Under the pieces are notes generated by a model. The model made no database searches. It saw only the letters and a program-made list of their open reading frames with translations, and was not told where the DNA came from. From positions 54,561 to 118,560 of the forward strand of contig JAMKCH010005416.1 of NCBI GenBank assembly GCA_023653785.1: a stretch of DNA of 64,000 nucleotides, given 5' to 3'. Positions within the stretch are counted from its first letter, which is position 1. Every line of letters begins with the position of its first letter. The stretch is from Ophioderma brevispina. Its lineage: Eukaryota; Echinodermata; Ophiuroidea; Amphilepidida; Ophiodermatidae. Both the position numbers and the translations under genes were made by a program. Shown here one piece after another: positions 35,690 through 45,929 of this stretch.

Positions 35690-36629
35690 TGTAGGCCAAG
35701 AGTATTAATAAACTAAACAATGGAAAGGTGGAAATGTGGTCTGGGAACAAGCTGAAAATGTCAGGAATTTGTGCAGAAATATGTCTAGAATTAAAAAATA
35801 TACTAAAAGTCCCCAAAAATCCTCTTGTGCATTTTCAGAAATAAGGGGGCCAAAGTTTGTACAGGGTAAAATTACGAAATAGTTTCAATTGTCCTTTACA
35901 TGGGTCCAACATTTTGTCCTGTCCCCAAGGATTAAAAAAAGGTATGAGTTTGCCATTATCTAGGGCTTGTAGTTTAATCACTATAGGGTAAAAAAGGCTC
36001 AGGTCATCCTGGGGGTGGGTAAATTTTCCAGACTGGTCGGATTCTTCTGAACGATGTGTCAAATTCTTTCATCTAGTTGTATCCATGAACACCAAAGAAT
36101 ATTTAAAACAGGTGATGGTCATTACTTGCAAAATTACGGGGCCAAGTGTGATGGGGTTCTAAAGGCTCTATGGGGGTCAAATGCTTGGCGGCTTATATGT
36201 CAAATATTGAATCCATGTAGTTGATTTGGAATGAACATTTTCTGTTTAATATGACTCTACGACCAATTTGAATCTGGTTTCAATGGAAATTGGATCATTT
36301 TGAAATATTTACCCAGGATTTTTATTGACTCCTCCGGTGAATGATTTAGTCTGTAGTACTAATACAGGTTAAGATAGGGAACAATATTCACTTGATGATC
36401 CTTGGGACATTGAACAAAAGTGTTGGAACACATTAAGGACAATTCTAATATTTTGTAATTGTACCCCTGTACCCCACAAAAACTTTTCCCCCTTGTTTCT
36501 GAAAAAAGCACAAAGAGGATTTTAGGGGACTTTTAGTATGTTATTCTAGTAACATTTCTGCACCCAATTGACATTTTCCGCTGTTCCAGAAATGTCCACG
36601 TTAAAAAACTAAAATTCTTGGCCTAATGT
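35690..36629. mobile_element. Fold-back element, shared-core family, copy 3
   Basis: The left arm has GTAGGCCAAGAGTATT, GTGCAGAAATATG, TACTAAAAGTCCCC, AAATCCTCTTGTGCATTTTC and ACAGGGTAAAATTACG. The right arm has the complements in reverse order (TGTAATTGTACCCCTGTACC, GCACAAAGAGGATTTTAGGG, GACTTTTAGTATG, ATTTCTGCACCC, AATTCTTGGCCTAATG). The arms pair over about 240 bp. The core GGATTAAAAAAAGGTATGAG at 35930 and CAGGTCATCCTGGGGGTGGG at 36000 match the other copies. No coding capacity. Confidence 0.85.
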
Positions 36630-36800
36630 TTTCAAAACGCTGACAATGAACACCGCTGGATTAAGGAATGGAAAAAGTTCATGTGTAACAAGCTTTGAAG
36701 CTGAACAATTACCCCTCAAAGTTTGTCCATGGCTTCACTCGCGAAGCACAAATATCCTAACGCTCCGTTATTCTACACACCTTTTGCCATTTATACCGCG

Positions 36801-37165
36801 TGAGGCCAACAAAAAAGTAACACTTCCTTGATAAGCTGTGATCTTCCATGTGACTAATGTTTTCATGATGTTGTAAATTTTGATAGAGTACATCTTCATG
36901 CACTTTTGATACAATTTATGGGGTTTATGTGCTGGATGACTACACAGGGGAACACATATTACTGAAACCATGGCCAATTGTGGGATTCCCAATGTACACA
37001 ATGAAATCGCTGTTCGAATCATGTGAGGTGGTCATCTCTTTTTACTACCTATGGCTTTAATTGGTATGTATTCTATTCATAAGTACAACATTCATGAAAA
37101 ATTAGTCAAATGGAAATCACAACTTATTAAGGAAGTGTATAATTTTTTTGACTCACGATGTATAG
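36801..37165. mobile_element. MITE with about 95-bp terminal inverted repeats
   Basis: The left end GTGAGGCCAACAAAAAAGTA, ACACTTCCTTGATAAGCTGT, GTGACTAATGTTTTCATGA pairs with the complement of the right end (TTCATGAAAAATTAGTCAAATGG, CACAACTTATTAAGGAAGTGT, AATTTTTTTGACTCAC). Total about 360 bp with no transposase frame. The ends resemble Tc1/mariner termini, but this is inference. Confidence 0.85.
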
Positions 37166-37610
37166 GGCCCGCTAGTAATGATGAATTATTTAAATATCAC
37201 CCACGGGTTAGATGTTTTGGGCCTGTCTACGATAAATAATTGGCGATTTTTTTCATTTGCTAGGATAGTTTCATCTGGTAGTAACACCATAAAGACCATC
37301 TACTCCATTCCTTGTGGTCAGGTGACACACTGTAAATTGAAACCGGAAGAGAACAGGGAGAGACACCGATGTAGAGTATAATGGGTGTGCTTCAATCTAT
37401 TCTATACAGGTAGTTTACATTGATATGACATGATCTCCTGAAATGGAAAGAATATCCGAAATTACATTCAGCTGAATCCCTCTTTGACTTGTCAGGGCAT
37501 CGCAATGGTGGCCTGTATCCTCTTGACAACCAAACACCAACTCCCAATCGGTTTCTGATTGTTTCGAGGTATTGGACTCATTACTACTAGCCCTGTTAAT
37601 TAAAAGCAGT
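37166..37610. other. Non-coding stretch, nothing recognised
   Basis: Open frames overlap here (37051-37381) but extend from the MITE and resemble nothing known. Confidence 0.35.
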
Positions 37611-37805
37611 GAGTACTAGTATACAAAATATTGATGAATGAGGGGCAATGGTGAAAACTCTCGGCCAAGGTGATCTCGAAAACCCTACTATGCACCGAGG
37701 CGTAAGCCGAGGGGCATAGGATGGTTTCGAGAGCACCGAGGGCCTATTAGTTTCAACCATGCTCCAAATAAAAAAACAGTCAATATATTGTTTTATATAC
37801 CGGAA
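37611..37805. mobile_element. Short palindromic element
   Basis: CTCGGCCAAGGTGATCTCG, AAAACCCTACTATGCACCGAGG on the left pairs with CCGAGGGGCATAGGATGG, TTTCGAGAGCACCGAGGGCC on the right. The flanks (TATACAAAATATTGATGAATGAG and AGTCAATATATTGTTTTATATACC) pair weakly too. A hairpin or MITE of about 195 bp. Confidence 0.7.
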
Positions 37806-39770
37806 TATATAGATTGGGTCAGTAAACACAAGCCTATATCATGTGTAGACCATGTCATGAGGGTAGGCCAGTGGTCATGCGGGCATGCAGTAACAATTTT
37901 GTGTAATTAGTTAGCAATCAACCTTTCTTGTGGTGAGGAGTGATGTTGAGTCCAAAACGGATCGCCGTAATCGACTTCTGCCATTTTTGTCTGCAAGAGT
38001 GTACAATTTTCCTTGCAGCTCCGAATTCAGAAACAATTTACATCACCGCTTCAAAGCATTTCCCGAACCGATTGAAAACACACACACATCACGACTAATG
38101 TGATAATTCCAACTTATATTCTGTTACAACCACCTATAACACAATGTTGTCTCTGATTATGCAGAAATCTTGGATCTAGGTGCTTATCACCGTAGAACAA
38201 TCGTTTGCCAGTGACCCGTCAAACCTGAGTCCCGATGCCAGGGCGCAGCCATTTTATTTCCCAATAAAAAGCAAAGCGCGACGCGGCGCCGATGGCGCTA
38301 TGACAGATCGCTGTCAAACAACATCGAGGGGATAGGTTTTTTCCAAGTACGAGCAATCATAACAACACCTCATAAGAATGAATAGGCCTACTGATGCCTG
38401 CGATTCAGCCATTCCTTGCTCTTGTGTGTATCCCCGGTTTGTATCAGACTTGCCACTACAGCACAGACTCCCCACATACGTGTAAACAAAATACGGTCTG
38501 CTTATATTCATCTCTTACACAGCTTCAATATGTACACTCATAAACGGTTGGATATATAGTCCGTACAGCAGTCTCTATGTTGGGAAGAGGTGTCCAGGGT
38601 ATAGGTCATGATTGAGATGGCCCGCTCTCCCAGGGAATAGTTCTTTTTGGTTAAATTCTGAAGCTAGTTGAATTTATGCCCCCACTTTTAACCATCAGAT
38701 GACAGGGATATATATGAGGTATATAATGTACTATAATTCACATTATATCTAGCTACTTCTTGGCATGGGTGAAATACATGGGATGATCCTAGACATCTAG
38801 GACTGCACCTTAATGGATCACGAATGTTATTATTTCCACTGCAAAAGAAGAGGTCCTATTTCTAATGACAAATACAAGGCGGAAGCTGATCTCTGGAGTC
38901 CATAGTGCCAAGGTTTGACTAATTATCAGTGGACTAATTATCAGTGCACCAAAATCGGAGTACCACGGCTATCAAATTCTCTCTCTTCCCATTAGCACCC
39001 TCTCTACCCCCTTTTTTTTCTCTTCTCTGTCTTCATTTTGTGCTTTCTCTCGCTCTCTGTGTAAATTAATAATTAATAACATGAGGTTTCATGACTTAGG
39101 TCAACTCATTTAATAATCAAGTTTCTTTAATGCGATTGAATTACAATTGAAAATTGTATTTTGGCCGCCATTTTGGCGCCATCTTGAAATTATTATGGAT
39201 ATGCCATTTTCACTGCTGTTAAACCTTAAATGTCATAATATACCCTGAACGAAAGTACAAGCTTTTTATGATGGGACTGACCGAAATAATGTAGTTAATA
39301 CATGTTACTCTTCTGGGATTCTTGTCAAAAATGCGTGAAAAATGGTAAAAGTTCATTGACCTCTGTTGGCCATATTGGAGGAGGTATAATATGTACCATA
39401 TCTTAGAATTGTTGTACATATTTCACTTTACATCTGTAGAGTTTTCATGCTTTTACCACAAAGTGACACATTCTGATATTGATAACAGACTGTACTATAG
39501 TGTTGTCTTCTTCTTATCCATCTCGTTGAAGCTCTCCTCTCACATCTTCATCGCTTCCTTACCTCGGATCTCGTATACACGTATGTCTTACGTTGCGTCT
39601 AGTCTCGCTGCCAAATCTGAAAGTTTTTGCATGCCTTGGCCCCAGACTGTGGGCAGTGATCGCAATCAACCAATCAGCCTCCAATAGAAATTACGGGATT
39701 CCCCTGTTGTTGCAAGAACTTGTTACTTCCTGTATAAGTGCGTATCAGGTGCGAAGTTCAGGCCGTGCCA
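37806..39770. other. Non-coding stretch, nothing recognised
   Basis: A short GC-rich patch at 38270-38300 (AAAGCGCGACGCGGCGCCGATGG in part) could be a CpG-rich regulatory site, but no gene start can be tied to it. Confidence 0.35.
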
Positions 39771-39925
39771 TGGGGGGGGTGTGGGGGGGGGTGGAACCAA
39801 CCCCCCAGCAATCCTCAAAAGAGAAGAAAGAAAAAGGGAAGAGAGAGAGGACAGAGAAAGAGAAAGAGAAAAGAAAGAGGGAAAGAGAAGAGGGAAAAGA
39901 AAGAGAGAAAGGGGAAGTAAGAATG
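39771..39925 (+). repeat. G run followed by purine-only (GA-rich) tract
   Basis: 39771-39795 is nearly all G. 39820-39920 is almost entirely A and G (AGAGAAAGAGAAAGAG-type). Open Glu/Lys/Arg-rich and Ser/Phe/Leu-rich frames on both strands are composition artefacts. Confidence 0.85.
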
Positions 39926-40284
39926 AAAAACAAAAGGAGAACGGACATCCAGAACTCGTGAAGATTGAATCCATGCAGACTTACTAAATCCAAATATCAC
40001 AAATATTTGGCTTTCTCTTCAAAGCCAATAGTTCTGTTCCAAGCCTAACCAACGTGATCAAAATGTGTTAAAATAAATTTGAGAAACATAAGGGGAGCAT
40101 GGGCCTTCCCACGTTTTGGTCTACCAGTATAAGGGGAATTTTCAGGCGGGGAGCTGAAGGTGGTCAAGAAAAAAATTGGTAGGGATCGATTCCTTAGCCC
40201 CCAACAGCACAATAAACTTATAGGTCTACTGGCTGTATTTGAATTAAGTACTTATTAACCCTTCAAAAATACCGTTCTTAATAG

Positions 40285-40860
40285 CTAAAATCCAAGAGCT
40301 TCGGGGGCTCCGCCACCTGGACCCCGGCAGGGGCTCTGCTCATGCACCACATCGTAAAGACATTGGCGATCGCTAAATGGTATCGTTCCCCTTCGGCAAG
40401 TACAAGCTTATACTGCCCATATCAGTGAGCAAAACTAGGGAAACCAGTTCTTTTTCTTTTATTGGTTACCATTTACCCTCAAAAAGTGGTAATCTTGAGG
40501 TTGAATAGCTTAAATCAAGAGGCTTCCGGGAGGCTTTGCCACTGGACCCCCAGAAGGGCTCTGCTCATGCACCACACCCATTAAAGACCATTGGGCGCTC
40601 GCTATATGCAATTATCTTTGGGCAGTACAAGCTATTACCCTTATACAGTCTCAGTGAGAAAGTTAGAAACCAGTATTTACTCGGGTCGTTACTTTGAATT
40701 GGTTGCTATTTTTACCCCTCAAACAGTGGTCATTTTGAAGGTTCTGAATAGCTTAAATGCAAAGGCTTCCGGGCTTACCGCCCCCTGGACCCCGGCAGGG
40801 GCTCTGCCCCTGCACCCGCCAGGGGCCCTCAAGCGGGCCCGTACCCCACCCGTTACAGGC
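40285..40860. repeat. About 235-bp tandem repeat, 2.4 copies
   Basis: CTTCGGGGGCTCCGCCACCTGG, CCCCGGCAGGGGCTCTGCTC, ATGCACCAC, TACAAGCT and AACCAGT occur from about 40295, 40525 and 40765. The third copy is cut short after CACCCGCCAGGGG. GC-rich boxes alternate with AT-rich sequence. Confidence 0.85.
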
Positions 40861-42829
40861 TTTCCCGGTTGCGCCCGGTTTGTGTCAAGGCACGCGGTGT
40901 GCAGTTCAAACGAATCAAGAAAATATGGTCTGTAATAGCATCTACTTAACGGCCCTTAAAGACACTATCAGTGATGTGTAAATCAAGCAAATCGAAAAAA
41001 ATATCAAAATCCGATTTTTGCATGTATTGCCAACAAGTACAGGTATCCTAAACATACCCTGAAATGATAATAAGACCAGCAAGCAACCTAATAAGACAGA
41101 ATGGAGATTTTAGTCATTACTGTCCGAACGGACACTACTACAACAACGTTAATTGAAAATGGAGAATTCGTATCTTGGAACACTGCGTTTTCTTCCTTTC
41201 TGTCAATTCTACCGCTGGAACAAGGTAATTAATGAGAATTGTCAGACTTATCTTCACTTTGAAGCTATTCCTGCAAAATTTCAAATATTTTTAATCATGA
41301 TAGTGTTCTTTAAGTGGTTATTCGCTCACTACGTGTCAAGGACTCTTACATGCAGCAATAACATTTCTTCACTTTACAACCCCCTGACAAAATGTCTAGC
41401 GACGGCCCTGGCGAAGTTATGCTCGTCGGGCGGTCGTCGGAGCCTTGCTGCTCTGCTTTTGCGTACAACCGAGATGCTGGAGAAAGGTGGTAGCAAGGAG
41501 CACTATGGAAGAAATTCGTTACATTACGTTCATAAGTAAAAAATTTGGAAGCTGCAGGTACCGGTATGGAATTTTACAAAAAGTATTAATATTTTGTATA
41601 TACAAAGAAAGTAAAAACTGTAATTTACCATTTATAAAAGATACTATATCCAAAACAGGCTTGTGGGAGTAAATGATCACAAAGTCGAGTTTACGTGCAT
41701 GTCCATATACCAATTTTGTGTGCGTTTTATGGAGGATGTCCGTCAACTTGTTGTAATGCCGTGGCCTGGTTGCTAATAGCATCGCCCACACTCCCAGATT
41801 TAGAGTGGTCAACAGTTTGTATTTGCAGAAAGTACTATTTTTCTTCATTTACCCTGTGAATCTTAGGGATAAAGGATATTTGGTTGGAAGTTATGAGCGA
41901 AAAATGTACCCCCATTTGGTCGACGATATATTTTACACACGAGGGGCTAAGAAAATCATTCTTTAGCGCCTCACATGAAAAGGCGTGGGCAATATCAGGC
42001 AAAATTCTAAAGATGGGTTTAGAGGTTGAAGATCCATTCTATCAAGATGCAAACATTATATACTCCAATCGGGTCGTTCCATTCTAATCTATTGTATAAT
42101 AACCAAAATATGGCAAAAATAGCACATAGGTGTATGCAAATTAGCAACACCCTCCGCCCACCTCTCGATCATTTCGTTCAAAACCCACACCCCGACTCCC
42201 TTTTATCCATGGTATGCATGCTCCTTTTTTTTTACCTTTTTGAACTGTTGTTCGGGAGGGTTTATACAACAAGTTACAGCAAGGAAGAAAACCGTCTGTA
42301 GCAGTTTTGTCGGTCATTACGTAGATTGAGTGGACTACTAGTTCGAGAATGATTTACATGCTAATTGACAAAACAGGTTATTAAAACCTCAAAAATAGGT
42401 TGTAATTCTCAAAATGTGAAGTTTTGTTTTGTACAAAACCCTGTACAAAACATGAGAGGTTTCATTACACGTGAAGTTGGTTATGTAGTAAGTGTTCGAA
42501 TTCCGTTTAAAAATTGCCAGTGGTGCGATTACTGGTGATTGATGTGATTGGACATTGTTAATTAATTCCTAAAATGGCTGGAATAGTAAATGCTGGTACA
42601 TGATAAGCTTTGTTGTCATGGATGTGCAGTATTAATATGGATTTTGATCATGAAATAACATGTAACAAAAATACAGGACTTACTCATCGAAAATGAAATA
42701 ATTGTGAGATCAGGTTGGATGCTGCAGTGAGGCCATACTAGTGATAGATACGTGATTAGTATTTATTTGCCTTGTATGTTATCAATGAATGGGAATGTTG
42801 ACTTCCCATTTGGTTAATTCCAATTGTCA
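40861..42829. other. Non-coding stretch, nothing recognised
   Basis: I looked here for the S1-S5 exons of the channel gene and found none. The 128-codon frame at 41153-41539 contains a hydrophobic stretch (IFLIMIVFFKWLF) but no CNG signature and no matching splice sites. Confidence 0.4.
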
Positions 42830-43405
42830 ATGGCATTTTGTTTAACTCTAATTGATCTAATACCATTTAGTCTAATAACCATTTAGGATAATAACCATTG
42901 ATTCTAATAGCCATGCAGTCTAATATTTATCTGGTGTAAAACTCATATCGTCTAATATCCATATCGTCTATAAATGAATTGGTCTAATGCCAATTGGTCT
43001 AATACGCATCTGGTCTAATATTCTAAGATTATTAGACCAAATGGGTATTAGACCAGATGGGTATTAGACCAGATGGGTATTAGACCAATTGGGTATTAGA
43101 CCAAATGGGTATTAGACCAAATGGGTATTAGACCAAATGGGTATTAGACCAAATGGGTATTAGACCAAATGGGTATTAGACCAATTGGGTATTAGACCAA
43201 ATGGGTATTAGACCAATTGGGTATTAGACCAAATGGGTATTAGACCAAATGGATATTAGACATTCTGGTTGTTAGATGAATTAGATGTTAGACTAAATGG
43301 TTATTAGACAAATTGGTATTAGACAATATGGGTTAGACGAATTGAAGTTTGAAATTTGGCTATTAGACCAAATGGGATTAGACCAAATGGCAATAAACCA
43401 TGGGA
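42830..43405. repeat. Palindromically arranged 16-bp minisatellite
   Basis: Right of about 43020 the unit ATTAGACCAAATGGGT repeats about 14 times almost perfectly to 43250, then degenerates to 43400. Left of 43020 the inverted unit (ATTGGTCTAATGCC, ATCTGGTCTAATATT, CCATTTAGTCTAATAACC) repeats back to about 42835 in more decayed form. It lies about 170 bp upstream of the channel pore exon. Confidence 0.9.
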
Positions 43406-43574
43406 ATTGGTTTTAATATCTCTTAATAACCTTTTATCAAAAAAAATAAGGCTGTCCGTGTTTATTTTCTTAAGGTTTGTAAGTAAACTTCAAGGGAAGC
43501 CTTTCCTTTCATACCTTTCTTCAAACATTATTTGAACTTGAAAACGAAAACTATTTTTTTTTTCACTGTCGCAG

Positions 43575-43716
43575 TTACGTCCGTTGTCTATATCGTACAA
43601 CCAACACATTAATCACAATCGGGAATCTTCCTGCGCCAGAAACAATCTTCCAGATGATTTTCATGATTATAAATTTTCTAATTGGCATATTTGTGTTTGC
43701 AACAGTCATCGGTCAG
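43575..43716 (+). CDS. Cyclic-nucleotide-gated channel, pore and S6 exon (CNGB-like)
   Basis: This exon of a CNG cation channel encodes the selectivity filter and the S6 inner helix, in the plasma membrane. Acceptor GTCGCAG ends at 43574 and donor GTAGGA starts at 43717. 142 bp, entering with the third base of a codon and leaving in phase 0. It reads YVRCLYRTTNTLITIG, then NLPAPETIFQMIF, then MIINFLIGIFVFATVIGQ. The filter TIG-N-LPAP lacks the Glu found after TIG in CNGA subunits (TIGETPPP) and resembles CNGB (TIGGLPDP), which suggests a modulatory B-type subunit. S6 ends ..VIGQ and continues as MRDIV in the next exon at 54728. The exon is intact. S1-S5 exons must lie further left and were not found. 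Confidence 0.93.
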
Positions 43717-44869
43717 GTAGGAAGGCATAACCTAATGTCACTTACACTATTCCTATTATACGATAATGATTGTATAATGTGACTTTTGTCTGCCCAATTA
43801 ACTTGATGTCTGTTTTTTTTATTATTTCTAAAAATATACATTTTCGAAAATAAGTCTTGAAAGAAAAGTTGTTATTCATCGTTGGACCCAACTAGATCGT
43901 TTGGTTCCAACTTGAAAACAGATTTCTTCTTTGGATTTTTAATCAATTTTCACTTATTTTTATTGGCAAACGGCAACAAACCGGTGTAAAGAAACTGAGT
44001 GTCTCCGATGAGAGAGTGTCTTCGCTACCATAGCAACATGTACGGAATAAACCGTGACCTTGTAGACGAGGCCATTTGGGTACAGTGCTGAAACAAATGA
44101 TGCATTCAACACTCAATGGAGAACACAATAGACACCGTGTCTAGGTGAATATTGACTTTTGACTCTGAAACTTTGATGGCAAACCCATTCACGAATTAGG
44201 GGCGCTTCAAAGCATCTTACGACAAATATAGTGGAATATTGATATATTTTTTAATATAAGGTTCTGGTCTGTTTTTACGAAGAAAATAATCAAACAAGCT
44301 CGTCACCTGACTGCCGTCCATTCAAGTTGATTCTGTGTGGAACCTTGGATATCATCTCGTTTGTATTCACTATCTCTATACAATTGATTGGTAAACCTGG
44401 GCTCCGTACTTGAAGCCACTGACGGCCATATTGGTAATTCCAAAAGAGCCGGCCATTTAAGCAAAATGTGTTCCCATTGAAATGTAGATAAGCGACAAAA
44501 CAGTACAGAATCAAGCCAATTCAGTGAGCTCAATGAACTTGAAGTCGCGCGCGTATGGGATGGCATGTCTTAAAAACGGGCACCCGAGATAAAACTTCCG
44601 TTAAACAGGTGTCTCTGGAATGCTATTGTGTGGGGTATACCAAGATGTCCGCCGGTTTCTTATAAACTCATCTAATATACAGTTATGTTGTGTAGCCAAT
44701 TCATTAGAGATCAGTGTTTATATTGCAAAAAAACAAAGGTTCGGCATTATTAATTTCATGCCAGTGGCGGACAATATTGATCGTGAATCATCTCCTCCGA
44801 CGAGAACCTTTACTACCCACAAAGTGGAGTCAATGGAACAATTACTAATGGTAGCAAACCTTTATTCGC
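43717..44869. other. Intron of the channel gene, nothing recognised
   Basis: Start of an intron of about 11 kb (43717-54727). The open frames at 44290-44931 show no family resemblance. Confidence 0.5.
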
Positions 44870-45010
44870 TCATTTTCAAAACGGAGGATGAAATTTCCAA
44901 AGATTTCAATAGATTTGGGGGTTTAAATTGACCCATTCCATTTGCCTTATATAGGTCCAAAGATACCCAACAACTTTCTTTTCATAACTTATTTCGAAAG
45001 TGGGTATCTA
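44870..45010 (+). repeat. Dispersed repeat, related to 5280-5420
   Basis: Matches the complement of 5280-5420: CTCATTTTCAAAACGGAGG, GGTTTAAATTGACCCATTCC, GGTCCAAAGATACCCAAC. Confidence 0.65.
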
Positions 45011-45079
45011 AAACCAGGTATGTAAGTTAATTGGTCAGACAGTAGTATTATATCATTAACATTTCTATATTTTTCAAAT

Positions 45080-45165
45080 GCATAAAATTCGCTTCCCTGG
45101 GTTTGGAAGCGCCAGCTTTACACCCATATCCATTTCATATGTGAGTGGCCTCCGGTATTGCAATG
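45080..45165 (+). repeat. Dispersed repeat, second copy at 52915-52985
   Basis: GGGTTTGGAAGCGCCAGC, ATATCCATTT and GTGAGTGGCCTCC correspond to GGGTTTGGAAACGCCAGC, ATATCCATTT and GTGAGGCCCCCCC at 52923-52982. Confidence 0.55.
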
Positions 45166-45599
45166 AGCGAAGTATTCTCGTGTACGTTTGTAGATGTTAC
45201 GCGCTCGAACGTGAAGTTGATACCGTGGTAGGATCCCAAATATCTGAGGATGAGACTAAATTTGAATGAATAAAGTTCTCTTGGTATTTTTAAATGGCGC
45301 GAAACTCAAGTTTTCTGATATTTTTTACTCGAATCTGATCATTGCACCTCTGAGGTGTAAAGAAAAAATCTTCCTCAAAGGGGACTTTTTCCTAAATGCC
45401 AAATTTTATAAGAGTGCACTCGCTCATTCAAAAGAAATCCTTCCAAAAATGACCCCGCGAACGTAAATGTCGGGGTTTTCTCTATCTTTTTGTATAGAGG
45501 CCAAAATCCACTTTCCCTAAATCTAGCATCGAACACATTGTGTCTTCCCCCGCATTAGTCCAAGATATAATTTGACCCAAACAAATTGCAAAATAAACA

Positions 45600-45880
45600 A
45601 TGTGAAATTGTCCAAAAATAATATATCAAAAGTTTAACAAAACCTAGTGGAACATGTAGAAATAAGAGGGCATCGTTTGTACAGGGGTAAGAAATTAGAA
45701 TGGTTCGAAAAGATGTACCAATTTATTGGGCTATTCCTAAGGTTTAAAAAGGTATAGTTTGCCCTATGTATGATATATTGTTTTAGTACAACAGGCACAT
45801 AAAAGTTCAAGGTGCACTTGGGGTAAAATTTACAGAATGGTCCGAATTTTTCTGTTTTTAATTGTCAATATCTGTCACAC
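45600..45880 (+). mobile_element. Left half of a shared-core fold-back element (copy 4)
   Basis: GTTTGTACAGGGGTAAG at 45678, AAGGTTTAAAAAGGTATAG at 45740, TTTGCCCTAT and GTTCAAGGTGCACTTGGGG at 45809 follow the order seen in the other copies. The inverted counterpart is at 48880-49060. A LINE and a second LINE fragment lie between the halves. Confidence 0.6.
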
Positions 45881-45929
45881 TAATGACGTTCACTGCAAAA
45901 AAGGATGTAGTGTTATTTTTCTTGCTGAG

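Noticed and set aside
39593..40000. Glu/Lys/Arg-rich and Ser/Phe/Leu-rich open frames
   Set aside because: Products of the GA-rich tract; both strands are open for the same reason.
41153..41539. 128-codon open frame as an S5 exon of the channel
   Set aside because: It has a hydrophobic stretch but none of the CNG S4-S5 residues and no compatible splice sites.
43027..43260. CRISPR array or telomere-like repeat
   Set aside because: Contiguous 16-bp units without spacers; the motif is unlike telomere repeats.
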